Assembly: GCA_036378155.1 (NCBI GenBank)
Contig: DASUXA010000051.1
Coordinates: 18,267 to 82,266 of the forward strand
Source: DASUXA01 sp036378155
GTDB taxonomy: Bacteria > Actinomycetota > Actinomycetes > Mycobacteriales > Micromonosporaceae
Length of the DNA stretch: 64,000 bases
Reading direction: 5' to 3'
Each line of letters opens with the position of its first letter. Position 1 is the first letter of the stretch. The position numbers and the translations under genes were made by a program. The notes under the pieces are model-generated. The model was not told the DNA's origin. It did no database searches and saw only the letters and a list, made by a program, of their open reading frames with translations. Positions 16,599 through 26,878 of the stretch are shown here, one piece after another.

Positions 16599-17381
16599 GT
16601 GACGGACAACGACCGGACGGTGACGCTGCGCAGCGGGCTGTCGATGCCGCTGGTCGGTATCGGTACCTGGCGCCTCGAGGGTGAGCCGGGTTACCGAGCG
16701 GTCCGCCACGCGCTGCGGGTCGGGTACCGGCACATCGACACCGCGACGATGTACGGCAACGAGGTCGAGGTGGGACGCGCGCTGCGCGACTCGGGCGTAC
16801 CTCGTGACCAGGTCTTCATCACCACGAAGCTGCCGCCGGAGCGGGCGGGGCAGGAGCGGCGCACCCTCACCGACAGTCTGCGCGCCCTCGGTACCGACTA
16901 CATCGACCTGTGGCTGGTCCACTGGCCGCCGAGGCGCCGGGCGAGCGTGACCACATGGCAACAGTTCCTGGCGGTACGTGACGAGGGGCTGGTGCGCGCG
17001 GTCGGGGTCAGCAACTACAGCCCCGGTCAGATCGACGAACTGCTCGACGCGACCAACGAGGCTCCCGAGGTGAACCAGATCCCGTGGAGCCCGTCCCGGT
17101 ACGACGCGAAGCGGCTGTCCGAGCACCGCGAACGGGACATCGTGGTCGAGGGGTACAGCCCGTTCCGGTACGAGAATCTCGACGCCCCGGTGCTCGTCGA
17201 GATCGCCGCCGCGCACGGCGTCACCGCCGCGCAGGTCGTACTGCGCTGGCACATCCAGCATGGGATCGTGGCGATCCCCAAGTCCGCCACGCCGGAACGG
17301 ATCGAGTCGAACCTCGACGTGTTCGGGTTCGCCCTGACGCCCGACGAGATGGCTCGCATCGACGCGCTCGGCTCCGGCTGA
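16599..17381 (+). CDS. Aldo/keto reductase
   Basis: 260-residue NADPH-dependent oxidoreductase with a TIM-barrel AKR fold. GYRHIDTATMYGNEVEVG contains the catalytic Asp and Tyr; ITTKLPPE contains the Lys; LWLVHWP contains the His. The cofactor region is VAIPKSATPERIESNLDVF. All four catalytic residues are intact. GTG 16599 follows GGAGGGAGG, one of the strongest ribosome sites in the window. It resembles the 2,5-diketo-D-gluconate reductase-like AKR5 group; substrate unknown. Confidence 0.92.
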   Translation: MTDNDRTVTLRSGLSMPLVGIGTWRLEGEPGYRAVRHALRVGYRHIDTATMYGNEVEVGRALRDSGVPRDQVFITTKLPPERAGQERRTLTDSLRALGTDYIDLWLVHWPPRRRASVTTWQQFLAVRDEGLVRAVGVSNYSPGQIDELLDATNEAPEVNQIPWSPSRYDAKRLSEHRERDIVVEGYSPFRYENLDAPVLVEIAAAHGVTAAQVVLRWHIQHGIVAIPKSATPERIESNLDVFGFALTPDEMARIDALGSG

Positions 17382-17460
17382 CCGGCCGACCCGTCACCCG
17401 GCGGGTGCCGCTGCCCCGCTACCGGCCCGTACCCGAATGTCCCGGCGGTAGCCTGCCGGT

Positions 17461-17811
17461 ATGCCCGGCAGAACGCGTCCGGTCGCGCGGCGACAGTCCC
17501 GCGCCGGGAGGCGACCGCGCCAGCCGATCCGGCGCCTCGGCTCCAATGTACGGTGGTGCGACCTGACCAACAGCCAGCGCGCCGCGCTGGTGACGTTGGC
17601 GGGGCTGGAGGCGGTGCTCACCGCGGCGGCAGCCGCCGACCTGTACCGCCGACCGGGCGACCAGGTCCGAGGTCCCAAGGCGGCGTGGTGGCCCGTTCTG
17701 TTCGTGCAACCGGTCGGACCGGTCGCGTACCTCAGGTTCGGTCGCCGGACCGGACCGGGGGAACCGCAGCCGCAGGTACCGCGACCCGCCGCCGGACCCG
17801 AGCGGGGCTGA
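17461..17811 (+). CDS. Small membrane protein with PLD-nuclease N-terminal-like domain
   Basis: 116 residues: a strongly basic N-terminus (RTRPVARRQSRAGRRPRQPIRR), a helix with LVTLAGLEAVLTAAAAADLYRRP, and a second hydrophobic segment WWPVLFVQPVGPVAYLRFGRR, then a proline-rich tail. The W-x(n)-P-GP-x-Y-x-x-GR pattern is typical of the PLDc_N membrane module. No enzymatic residues. Function unknown; it may be cotranscribed with the following TsaC gene. Confidence 0.65.
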   Translation: MPGRTRPVARRQSRAGRRPRQPIRRLGSNVRWCDLTNSQRAALVTLAGLEAVLTAAAAADLYRRPGDQVRGPKAAWWPVLFVQPVGPVAYLRFGRRTGPGEPQPQVPRPAAGPERG

Positions 17812-17871
17812 CCGTCGGGGTGGTGCGCCTGTGCGACCCGGCCGGCTGGCGGGCGGTTGGAACTGTCCGCG

Positions 17872-18543
17872 ATGATGGGCGGCGTGATCGTGTACGACTG
17901 CACCCGGCCCGCCGACCGCGAGCGTGGCGTGGCGGCGGCGGTGGAAACCGTTCAGCGGGCCGACCCGGTCGTCTTCCCGACCGAGGCGATCTACGGCATC
18001 GCGGCGGACGCGTTCTCCGCCGACGCGGTCGCCGCGCTGCGCCGGGCGAAGGGCGGGTCCAACCAGGATCTGCCGGTACTCATCGGGTCCAAGCACACGC
18101 TCGACGGCCTGGTGTGGTCGGTGCCGCCCGCCGGTCGTGACCTTGTGGACGCCTTCTGGCCGGGACCGTTGTCGCTGATCGTCGAGCACGCGCCGAGCCT
18201 CGCGCTCGGGCTCGGCGACACCGGCGGGAAGATCATGGTGCGGATGCCGCTGCACCCGATCGCGCTGGAGGTGTTGCGGACCACCGGCCCGCTCGCGGTG
18301 ACCGGCGCGAACGCCAGCGGGCAACCCGCGCCGCGCACCGTCGAAGAGGCGCGTGAGCAGCTCGGGTACGCGGTGCCCGTGTACCTCGACGGCGGGCGGT
18401 GTGTGATCGAGGAACGCTCGTCGATCGTCGACCTCACCGGCGACCGTCCGATCCTGTTGCGCGAAGGGGCGATCTCGATGGACCGGCTGCGCGAGGTGGC
18501 GCCGGAGGTCGGCGACCCGTCCGACGCCACGCCGGCCGGCTGA
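17872..18543 (+). CDS. L-threonylcarbamoyladenylate synthase (TsaC/Sua5/YrdC)
   Basis: 223-residue enzyme that makes threonylcarbamoyl-AMP from threonine, bicarbonate and ATP for the t6A37 tRNA modification. PVVFPTEAIYGIAADAF is the diagnostic N-terminal segment; LRRAKGGSNQDLPVLIGS is the variant of the KxR motif (Lys kept, SNQD instead of RPKxxP); FWPGPLSLIVEHAP and GPLAVTGANASGQPAP complete the fold. Start is uncertain among ATG 17872, ATG 17875 and GTG 17884. No Sua5 C-terminal domain. Confidence 0.85.
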   Translation: MMGGVIVYDCTRPADRERGVAAAVETVQRADPVVFPTEAIYGIAADAFSADAVAALRRAKGGSNQDLPVLIGSKHTLDGLVWSVPPAGRDLVDAFWPGPLSLIVEHAPSLALGLGDTGGKIMVRMPLHPIALEVLRTTGPLAVTGANASGQPAPRTVEEAREQLGYAVPVYLDGGRCVIEERSSIVDLTGDRPILLREGAISMDRLREVAPEVGDPSDATPAG

Positions 18544-18621
18544 CCGCCGCGATGCCAGCCGGCTGAGTGCCACCGCGCCCTCGGGCTGACCGCCACCGCG
18601 CCGGCCGGCTGACCGCCGTCG

Positions 18622-19530
18622 TCACCGGCCCGCGAGCCGCCCGACGATCTCGTCGAACCCGTCGCTGCGGAAGTCGAAGACCGAAATGTACGAGATGCCG
18701 AACCGTTCGCGCAGCTCCAGCAGCCGTTCGCAGATCGCGTCAGCCGACCCGGTCAGCACGAACGGCGTGGTCGCCGCCTGATCGGCGGGGAGCACGCCTT
18801 CGTCGACCCAGGGCCGCATGATCTCGTCCCGGTCCGCCCCGACCGCGGCCTGCTGGACCAGCAGGCTCAGTTCGAGCTGCGGGAACCGCTCGCCTGCCGC
18901 CGCCCGTACGTGCGCCACCCGGTCCGCGAGCCCGTCGAGGGTGAAATGCCGGAAGCTGGTACCGGGCGGCGAGATGAAGCCGGTGAACTGCACGATGTCG
19001 GCGGCGCGGGCGGCGACCGAAAGGATCCGGTCGCCGTTGCCGCCGACCATCAGCGGTACCGACGCCCCCTGCGGCGGGCACGGCTGCAGCGAGTACTCGT
19101 CGAGCCGCCACGGGCCGGGCGGCTCGGTGACCGTCTCGCCCGCGAACAGCCGGGGCAGCACCGACAGCGCACGCTCCACCTCGTCGATACGTTCCCGGCT
19201 GGTGCCGAACGGCAGCCCGAGGCTGCGCACCTCGGGTTCGGCGTACCCGGCGCCGAGACCGAGCTCGACCCGACCGCCACTGATCGCGTCCACGGTGGCG
19301 ACGTCCTGGGCGAGCGCGCCCAACGGGCGGAACGCGATGTTGACCACCTGGGTACCGAGGCGCAGCCGGCTGGTCACCGTGGCGGCGGCAGCCATCGCCG
19401 GCAGCGGCGAAAGCATCCGGGTGTGATCGGGAAACAGCAGCGTCGAGTACCCGGCGTCCTCGGCGCGCCGGGCAATGTCCACGGGTGACGTCTCGCCCCG
19501 GTACACGAGGCCGAATCGGAAGGGACGCAT
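18622..19530 (-). CDS. LLM-class F420-dependent oxidoreductase
   Basis: 302-residue luciferase-like monooxygenase/F420 oxidoreductase TIM barrel. Recognisable segments: FRFGLVYRGETSPVDIARRAEDAGYSTLLFPDH, LRLGTQVVNIAFRPLGALAQDVATVDAISGGRVELGLGAGYAEPE, and PLMVGGNGDRILSVAARAADIVQF. This matches the TIGR03621-type F420 subfamily. ATG 19530 follows GAGAGGGTC. It is convergent with TsaC and divergent from the DUF1028 gene. Substrate unknown. Confidence 0.9.
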   Translation of the reverse strand: MRPFRFGLVYRGETSPVDIARRAEDAGYSTLLFPDHTRMLSPLPAMAAAATVTSRLRLGTQVVNIAFRPLGALAQDVATVDAISGGRVELGLGAGYAEPEVRSLGLPFGTSRERIDEVERALSVLPRLFAGETVTEPPGPWRLDEYSLQPCPPQGASVPLMVGGNGDRILSVAARAADIVQFTGFISPPGTSFRHFTLDGLADRVAHVRAAAGERFPQLELSLLVQQAAVGADRDEIMRPWVDEGVLPADQAATTPFVLTGSADAICERLLELRERFGISYISVFDFRSDGFDEIVGRLAGR

Positions 19531-19630
19531 GCGCCGACCCTCTCGTGCCGATCATCCGATGTCGAGCCCTGTTCGCTGTTCGCGTACGGGTCGGGTTCCA
19601 GTACCGGACGCCGGACGTTAGCGTCTGCGC

Positions 19631-20470
19631 ATGACGTTCTCGATCGTTGCCCGATCCGGCGACGCCTTCGGCGTCGCCGTCGCCAGCAAGTTCCTCGCGG
19701 TCGGCTCGGCGGTACCGGCAGCCGAGGCAGGTGTCGGCGCGCTCGCCACGCAGGCGTTCGCCAACCTGGGGTACCGGCAGGCGGGGCTGGCGTTGCTCGG
19801 CTCCGGCGCGAGCGCCGCCGACACCCTCGCCCAGTTGCTGGCGGGCGACCCGGGGCGCGAGACGCGGCAGGTCGGCGTGGTCGGGGCGAGCGGGGACGGC
19901 GCCACGTTCACCGGCGGCGAATGCGACTCGTGGGCCGGCGGGCTCGCCGGCGACGGGTACGCCATCCAGGGCAACATCCTCGCCGGACCGCAGGTCGTCG
20001 AGCGGATGCGCGAGGCGTGGCTGGCGAGCGACCCGGCGAGCCCGCTGTCCCGGCGGCTGTACGCCGCGCTGCTGGCGGGCGACGAGGCTGGTGGCGACCG
20101 GCGGGGCAGGCAGAGCGCGGCGCTGCTGGTGGCGCGCAAGGGCGGCGGGTACGGCGGTACCAGCGACATCGAGGTCGACCTGCGGGTGGACGACCATCCC
20201 GCGCCGACCGTCGAACTGGGTCGCCTGCTCGACCTGCACGAGCTGTACTTCACCAAGCCCGACCCGGCGGCCCTGCTCGACCTTTCCGGACAGCTGGGCG
20301 CGGAGGTACGTGAGCGGCTGGCGCGGCTCGGGTACCACGCGGTCGCGGGCGACCCGGACGCGCTCGACGCGGCGCTGTTCGCCTGGGCCGGCGTGGAGAA
20401 CCTCGAGGAGCGGCTGGTCGCCCGGCGTATCGACCCGGTCGTGCTGCGGATGCTGCGCGAGGCGAGCTGA
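19631..20470 (+). CDS. DUF1028 domain protein (Ntn-hydrolase-like)
   Basis: 279-residue protein with the DUF1028 core in residues 1-200: TFSIVARSGDAFGVAVASKFLAVGSAVP, GVGALATQAFANLGYRQAGL, and YAIQGNILAGPQVVERMREAW. The remaining 70 residues are a helical C-terminal extension. DUF1028 is related in fold to the Ntn hydrolases, but the reaction is unproven. ATG 19631 is the only sensible start. Confidence 0.88.
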   Translation: MTFSIVARSGDAFGVAVASKFLAVGSAVPAAEAGVGALATQAFANLGYRQAGLALLGSGASAADTLAQLLAGDPGRETRQVGVVGASGDGATFTGGECDSWAGGLAGDGYAIQGNILAGPQVVERMREAWLASDPASPLSRRLYAALLAGDEAGGDRRGRQSAALLVARKGGGYGGTSDIEVDLRVDDHPAPTVELGRLLDLHELYFTKPDPAALLDLSGQLGAEVRERLARLGYHAVAGDPDALDAALFAWAGVENLEERLVARRIDPVVLRMLREAS

Positions 20471-20482
20471 GGTGCGGTGCGT

Positions 20483-20959
20483 ATGACCGGACCAGACGCC
20501 CTGCCCGGCACCGGACGCCCCGGCAGGACGCGCCGCCTCGTCACCCGTCACCCGGTCTGGATGGTCGCGGTCGTCCTCGCCGCCGCGTTGCTGATCGCCG
20601 GGGGACTTCGCCTCGCCCGTGGCGCACCGCGGTCGTCCACGTTCACCGCGAGCGGCAAGGTCGCCCTGGGCGACGCGTTGAGCATCCAGACCCTCGCCGG
20701 GGACCAGTGCCAGGGCAAGGGCGCCTACTCCGACATCGTCGAGGGCGCGCAGGTCGTGGTCGCCGACCCGGCGGGTACCGTGCTGGCGACCGGTCACCTG
20801 AGCCGGGGCACCCTGTTCGGCGCCTCGTGCATGTTCACCTTCACCGTCACCGTGCCGACCGGCAGGTCGTCGTACGGCGTGTCCGTGGCGGGTCAGCGCG
20901 GCACGCGTTTCACGCAGGCGGAGATGCGGCGCGGGGTGCAGGTGTCGCTGGGGCTGTGA
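20483..20959 (+). CDS. Hypothetical single-pass membrane/secreted protein
   Basis: 158 residues with a basic N-terminus, one membrane segment (WMVAVVLAAALLIAGGLRLA, about residues 25-45) and an extracytoplasmic beta-rich domain with two cysteines (GDQCQGKGAYSDI and GASCMFTFTVTVP) that may form a disulfide. The pattern DIVEGAQVVVADPAGTVLATGHL resembles other actinobacterial exported proteins of unknown role. The ATG at 20483 was preferred to the GTG two codons upstream because of spacing from GCTGAGG. Confidence 0.75.
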   Translation: MTGPDALPGTGRPGRTRRLVTRHPVWMVAVVLAAALLIAGGLRLARGAPRSSTFTASGKVALGDALSIQTLAGDQCQGKGAYSDIVEGAQVVVADPAGTVLATGHLSRGTLFGASCMFTFTVTVPTGRSSYGVSVAGQRGTRFTQAEMRRGVQVSLGL

Positions 20960-21093
20960 CCCGGTACCGCTTCGCGTCGGTCGCCCGCGGGGGGCGTTCT
21001 GGTCCGGGCAGCGCTGCCGTGACCAGCGCCGACACGGGCCGGCGACGGGTGAGGGAGGATCACAGCGATGACTCGCGGGAAGGGAGCGGGCGG

Positions 21094-22512
<1,419 letters not shown>

Positions 22513-22522
22513 GGGGTACCCG

Positions 22523-23602
22523 TTGGTCCGCGCCGCAGTCCTGTCCGCCGTCGATGCCCCGCTCGAGGTCACCTCGATCACCCTGCCCGAACCGGGTCCG
22601 GGGCAGGTCCGGGTACGGATGGCAGCCGCCGGGGTCTGCCACTCCGACCTGTCGCTGGCGAACGGGACCCTGGTCCAGCCGGTACCGGCGGTGCTCGGTC
22701 ACGAGGGCGCCGGCACGGTCGTCTCGGTCGGGTCGGGGGTGACCCATGTCGCGCCAGGCGACCCGGTCGTCCTCAACTGGGCGCCGAACTGCGGCGCATG
22801 CCACTTCTGTTCGCTCGGCGAGCCGTACCTGTGCCAGCACGCCGGGGACGCCGCCGCCAGCCCGTACGCGCAACTGGCGGACGGCACGGCGCTGTACGCC
22901 GGACTCGGTACCGCCGCGTTCGCCGAGGAGACCGTGGTACCGGCGCGCGGCGTGCTGCCGCTGCCGGACGGGTTGCCGCTCGTCGACGCGGCGCTGCTCG
23001 GCTGCGCGGTGCTCACCGGTTTCGGCGCGGTACACCACGCCGCGCGGGTCCGCCCCGGCGAGTCGGTCCTGGTCATCGGGTTGGGCGGGGTCGGGTTGTC
23101 GGTGGTCCAGGCAGCCCGGATCGCCGGGGCGGGACCGATCGTCGCGGTCGACGCCGCTGCCGGAAAGGAGCCGCTGGCCCGCGCCCAGGGCGCGACCGAC
23201 TTCCTGCCGTCCAATCCGGACCTCGCCAAGCAGGTACGCAAGCTGACCGGCGGGTTCGGCGCGGACCACGCGTTCGAGTGCGTGGGGCGGGCGGAGACGA
23301 TCCGCGCCGCCTGGTCGTCGACCCGGCGCGGCGGGCACACCACGGTGCTCGGCATCGGCAGCCGTGACGACAAGGTGTCCTTCTCCGCGTTGGAGATCTT
23401 CCACTTCGCCCGCAGCCTGACCGGTTGCGTGTACGGCAGTTCGGATCCGGCGCGCGACGTGCCGGTGCTCGCCGACCACGTGCGTGCCGGGCGGCTGCGG
23501 CTCGGCGACCTGATCACCGACCGGGTCGCTCTGTCCGGCATCCCGGAGGCGTTCGACCGGATGCGCTCCGGCGTGGGCGGGCGCACCCTCGTGGTGTTCT
23601 AG
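22523..23602 (+). CDS. Zinc-dependent alcohol dehydrogenase (class III/NDMA-like MDR)
   Basis: 359-residue medium-chain dehydrogenase. Catalytic zinc ligands: Cys in GVCHSD, GHEGAG; structural zinc motif NCGACHFCSLGEPYLC. Rossmann motif VIGLGGVGLSVVQ. The start is a TTG at 22523 after AGGGGG; no ATG or GTG fits the N-terminus LVRAAVLSAVDAPLEVTSI. It lies 10 bp after the aldehyde dehydrogenase stop and is surely cotranscribed with it. Confidence 0.92.
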   Translation: MVRAAVLSAVDAPLEVTSITLPEPGPGQVRVRMAAAGVCHSDLSLANGTLVQPVPAVLGHEGAGTVVSVGSGVTHVAPGDPVVLNWAPNCGACHFCSLGEPYLCQHAGDAAASPYAQLADGTALYAGLGTAAFAEETVVPARGVLPLPDGLPLVDAALLGCAVLTGFGAVHHAARVRPGESVLVIGLGGVGLSVVQAARIAGAGPIVAVDAAAGKEPLARAQGATDFLPSNPDLAKQVRKLTGGFGADHAFECVGRAETIRAAWSSTRRGGHTTVLGIGSRDDKVSFSALEIFHFARSLTGCVYGSSDPARDVPVLADHVRAGRLRLGDLITDRVALSGIPEAFDRMRSGVGGRTLVVF

Positions 23603-23882
23603 GGGCGGCAGCGGGCCCTTGGCGGCGGCGCACCCAGTCGGGCACGTCGGGGCGGCGCGCCGCAGGCGACCCGCCGGCGCACCCAGTCGGGCACCTTCGC
23701 GCCAGATCTACACCGTCGGCGATGTAGCCACATCGGCGCAGGTGTAAGCATCCTGGGACGCCTACCGCGCTCGGGATGTACGTACATCACGAGCGGTGTC
23801 GACGTCGGACGGTACATCGCTGCCGGCGAGGCGATATGTCGCGTTGGTCGAGCCCTTGCCGGGCTCGGTGCCCCGAACGAGT
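23603..23882. other. Intergenic region with direct repeat and ATGT/ACAT dyads
   Basis: About 280 bp between convergent genes contain no gene I can support. It holds a 19-bp direct repeat GGCGCACCCAGTCGGGCAC at 23627-23645 and 23676-23694; a nested dyad with outer TACACC/GGTGTA (23709-23746) and inner CGATGT/ACATCG (23720-23735); and a 14-bp perfect palindrome GATGTACGTACATC at 23775-23788. Further ATGT or ACAT half-sites follow at about 23812 and 23836. Confidence 0.6.
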
Positions 23883-23916
23883 GTGGGCCGGCGGCGCGAA
23901 CGCGCCGCCGGCCCAC
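23883..23916. terminator. Strong hairpin terminator downstream of the sedolisin gene
   Basis: GTGGGCCGGCGGCGCG pairs perfectly with its complement over 16 bp around a central AA, 19 bp beyond the sedolisin stop. It has the same GCGCGAACGCGC core as the hairpin at 12570-12603. No T-run. Confidence 0.75.
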
Positions 23917-23934
23917 GACCCAACCGTTCCGCCC

Positions 23935-25440
23935 CTATCCGGCGTGTACCGCCGACACGAGGTCGGGCAGCAGGTTCGCGGCATTCGGGGTACCGAGACC
24001 CGTCACCGGGTCCCAACCCGTCGTCGCCGGGTACCCCGGGATGGTCGGATCGATGGTGTTGTTGCCCGTGGTGACGTCGTAGAAGTCGCGGGCGTAGCTG
24101 GTCGGGTCGTTCGCCAGCCGGTACAGCGCCGGGTTGATCAGACCCAGCCCGCCGCCGTTGATCTGCGCGGCGATCGCCACCATGCCGGCCCACTCCGGGC
24201 AGGCCAGCGACGTGCCGCCGATGTCGTACCAGCCGGTGCTGCACGGAGTGCTACCGCACTTCAGGCCGCTCAGACCGTCCGGCGGCAGCGACAGGTACAC
24301 CAGCGCGCCGGTCGTGGCGCTGGCCTGCAGCCCGACGTCCGGTACCCCGCGCATCGAGCCGATCGCCGTGCTGCCGGCAGGCAGCACGTCCTGGTACGCC
24401 GGGCGGTTGAACACGTGGCTGTACCCGCCGCCCGAGGCGATCCAGCCGACCTCGGCCTCACCGGGGTTGTTCCGGCAGGCGCTCGGCGGCACGGCGCTGT
24501 CCGCCGTGCGGCTGGTGGTGTTGTTCGGGTCGGTGCACAGGTACGTGCCGCCGACACCGGTCACCAGCGGGTCCGAGCCGGGCCAGCTCACCGTCGGGTA
24601 CCCGATGGTGGTGCCACCCTGCCCGACCGGCGTCTTCAGGCTGTTCGTGCTGCCGCCGTCACCGGACGAGGCGAGCACGGTCACGCCTTCGCGCGCCGCC
24701 GCCTCGTACGCGTGCCGAAGGTTGAGCAGCGACTGGGTGCCGCTGAACGCCTCCTCGGCGGTACCGAACGACTGCGAGATGACGGTCGCCAGGTGGTGGT
24801 CCACCACGTACTGCTCGGCGTCCATCATCTGCGGCAGCCCCTGGACGCCCAGGGTTTCCGCGGTCGGCGTGGTGACCAGCAGGATGTTCGCCATCGGCGC
24901 GATGGCGTGCGCGGTCTCCACGTCGAGCGCGACCTCCAGCGCCCACGCGCTGCGGTCCTCCTGCCCGGTGCCGTTGCTGGTCGACGGCGGGGCGTCCGTG
25001 GACGGCGAGCCCTGCACATGCAGCACCGAGAAGGTCGGCATGCCGGGAGCGCAGGTCACGCCCTCCTCACCGCACATCGGCTGCAGACCGAACGCGGTGT
25101 CGAACACGTGCAGGTCGTGGGCCATCGTGTCGCTGCCGTACGCGTCGACGAGCGCGATGGTCTGACCGCGCCCGTCGAACCCGTTCGCATACAGCGGGGC
25201 GAGGTTGTAGGCGGCGCGGGTCGCCTGCGGGGAGAAGCAGCGACGACCGACCGACGCGCACTGCGCCTGAGTCGGAGGGGTCTCCGACGTGGTGAGCTGC
25301 GCGTAGTCGGCGACGGCGGGGTGGACGGCAGGCGCCGCCACGGCCAGCGTCGGCGCTGCCGGGCTGAGACTGACGGCCGCGAGGGCCAGGCCGGCGCTGA
25401 CCGTTCCCGCGGCCAGGCGTCGGCGGTGATGACTCTGCAT
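23935..25440 (-). CDS. Secreted sedolisin-family (S53) serine-carboxyl peptidase
   Basis: 501 residues with a Sec signal peptide (HHRRRLAAGTVSAGLALAAVSLSPAAP, cleavage probably near AVAAPA). Catalytic residues of sedolisins are present: Glu169 and Asp173 in ALEVALDVETAHAIAP, oxyanion Asp261 in ASSGDGGS, and nucleophile Ser411 in GGTSLACPEWAG. Unlike most sedolisins there is no ~180-residue activation prodomain; the catalytic domain begins about 70 residues after the start (CFSPQATRAAYNLAPLY). Eight or so cysteines suggest disulfides. Exported, probably an extracellular protease. Confidence 0.9.
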   Translation of the reverse strand: MQSHHRRRLAAGTVSAGLALAAVSLSPAAPTLAVAAPAVHPAVADYAQLTTSETPPTQAQCASVGRRCFSPQATRAAYNLAPLYANGFDGRGQTIALVDAYGSDTMAHDLHVFDTAFGLQPMCGEEGVTCAPGMPTFSVLHVQGSPSTDAPPSTSNGTGQEDRSAWALEVALDVETAHAIAPMANILLVTTPTAETLGVQGLPQMMDAEQYVVDHHLATVISQSFGTAEEAFSGTQSLLNLRHAYEAAAREGVTVLASSGDGGSTNSLKTPVGQGGTTIGYPTVSWPGSDPLVTGVGGTYLCTDPNNTTSRTADSAVPPSACRNNPGEAEVGWIASGGGYSHVFNRPAYQDVLPAGSTAIGSMRGVPDVGLQASATTGALVYLSLPPDGLSGLKCGSTPCSTGWYDIGGTSLACPEWAGMVAIAAQINGGGLGLINPALYRLANDPTSYARDFYDVTTGNNTIDPTIPGYPATTGWDPVTGLGTPNAANLLPDLVSAVHAG

Positions 25441-25620
25441 GGAGCCTCCGATTCTCGCCGTCGCGACCGTCCGATGGGGACGGTGACGCGACGGCTGGGG
25501 TTCGTTTCCGGACGCTAGTCGACCCGGGGCGCGACGGTGAGCCGCGCGTGACTGGTTTCGGGTACAGGAAAGGGGTCGCAGCCCGGTGCGCCGGGCGGGA
25601 CCGCCGGGGGCGCGGCGCCG

Positions 25621-26787
25621 TCAGAGCCAGGCGAGCGGGTTGACCGGTCGACCGTTGAGGCGTACCTCGAAATGCAGGTGCGGACCGGTCGCCGCGCCCG
25701 TGGCGCCGACGCGTCCAATCACCTGCCCGGCTCGTACCTGCTGACCGACGGATACCAGGATCGCCGACTGGTGTCCGTAGCAGGTCGACAGTCGTTGCCC
25801 GTCGACCACCCCGTGGTCGATGCAGGTGTAGTTGCCGTACCCGCCGAACCAGCCTGCCTGGGTGACCCGCCCGCCGGCGGCGGCGACGATCGGGGTACCG
25901 GTCGGCGCGGCGAGGTCGATGCCGGCGTGCATCTGCCAGACGTGGTAGTACGGGTCGAGCCGGACGCCGAATCCGCTGGTCATCGGCCCCGGTACCGGTC
26001 GGGTCAGCGGTCCGCCGGTGTACCCGCTGCTCGACGTCACCGGAGCGGCGAGTGTGCGTCTGGTGATGTCCTGAAGCAGCGCGTTCGCCTCGTCCTGGCG
26101 GCGGCTCAGTTCGGACTGACCGGAGGCGATCGCCGCGGACAGCGCGAACACCGGGCTTTCCGTGCCGCCCGCTCCGCCGCCGGCACCCGCCGGGCTCGGC
26201 GGGACCGGTGTCGCCGCCGATGCCGCGCCGGTCAGCGTCACCAGCAGTTCCGGTACCGGGTCGGGTTGGCTGTGCAGGGTCGCCAGGTCGGCGCGGGTGC
26301 GGGCGAGCACGTTGTTCAGGTACTGGATGCGGTGCTCGACGTCTTCGAGCGCGGCGACCTGGCGAGCCTGCGGCGTGGTCGCCGGGTCCACCGGAGGCTG
26401 CGGGTACAGGTCGGCGCCCGGATCGGCGCCGATGATGGCGGCGGCGTCGCCGGCAGCCACCGGTGCGGCTGAGCCGCCGCCCGGACCGCTGCCGGGACCC
26501 GTGGTACGCGCCGGAGTCGACGCCGACGCGGCGGGCGACCGGCTCGGCGATGTGGCGGGCGGGTTGAGCAGCGGGGGCAGGTCGATCGACGGCAGCGGCA
26601 GCGGCAGCAGCGGCGACTGTGACGGGCTCGGCTGCGGCAGGATCCCGCCGACGCCGGGCAGCCCGATGCTGGGCAGCGGAAGCGGTATCAGATCGGCGTC
26701 GGCGATCGGCGCGGCGGCGGTCACCAGGACCGCGACCATGGCGGCGGCGACCAGGGAGCCTGGTATCCGCCACTGTGGACGCCTCAT
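25621..26787 (-). CDS. Secreted M23-family metallopeptidase
   Basis: 388 residues. Signal peptide WRIPGSLVAAAMVAVLVTAAAPIADA, a Pro/Ser/Leu-rich linker (residues 35-110, with a repeated PLPLPSI), a coiled-coil-like helix (ARQVAALEDVEHRIQYLNNVLARTRADLATLH and later SELSRRQDEANALLQDITRRT), then the LytM/M23 domain with zinc residues in HAGIDLAAP and HLHFEVRLNG. The helix-plus-LytM layout is typical of peptidoglycan hydrolases or EnvC-like activators. ATG 26787 follows GAGGAGGGACC. Three intact zinc ligands suggest activity. Confidence 0.92.
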   Translation of the reverse strand: MRRPQWRIPGSLVAAAMVAVLVTAAAPIADADLIPLPLPSIGLPGVGGILPQPSPSQSPLLPLPLPSIDLPPLLNPPATSPSRSPAASASTPARTTGPGSGPGGGSAAPVAAGDAAAIIGADPGADLYPQPPVDPATTPQARQVAALEDVEHRIQYLNNVLARTRADLATLHSQPDPVPELLVTLTGAASAATPVPPSPAGAGGGAGGTESPVFALSAAIASGQSELSRRQDEANALLQDITRRTLAAPVTSSSGYTGGPLTRPVPGPMTSGFGVRLDPYYHVWQMHAGIDLAAPTGTPIVAAAGGRVTQAGWFGGYGNYTCIDHGVVDGQRLSTCYGHQSAILVSVGQQVRAGQVIGRVGATGAATGPHLHFEVRLNGRPVNPLAWL

Positions 26788-26878
26788 CGGTCCCTCCTCG
26801 ACCAGCCGTTGACACGGATGGTATCCGCGTCGACGGCTGCGAGCGACATGGCGACCGACCGCCCCGGTACGACGGTGA

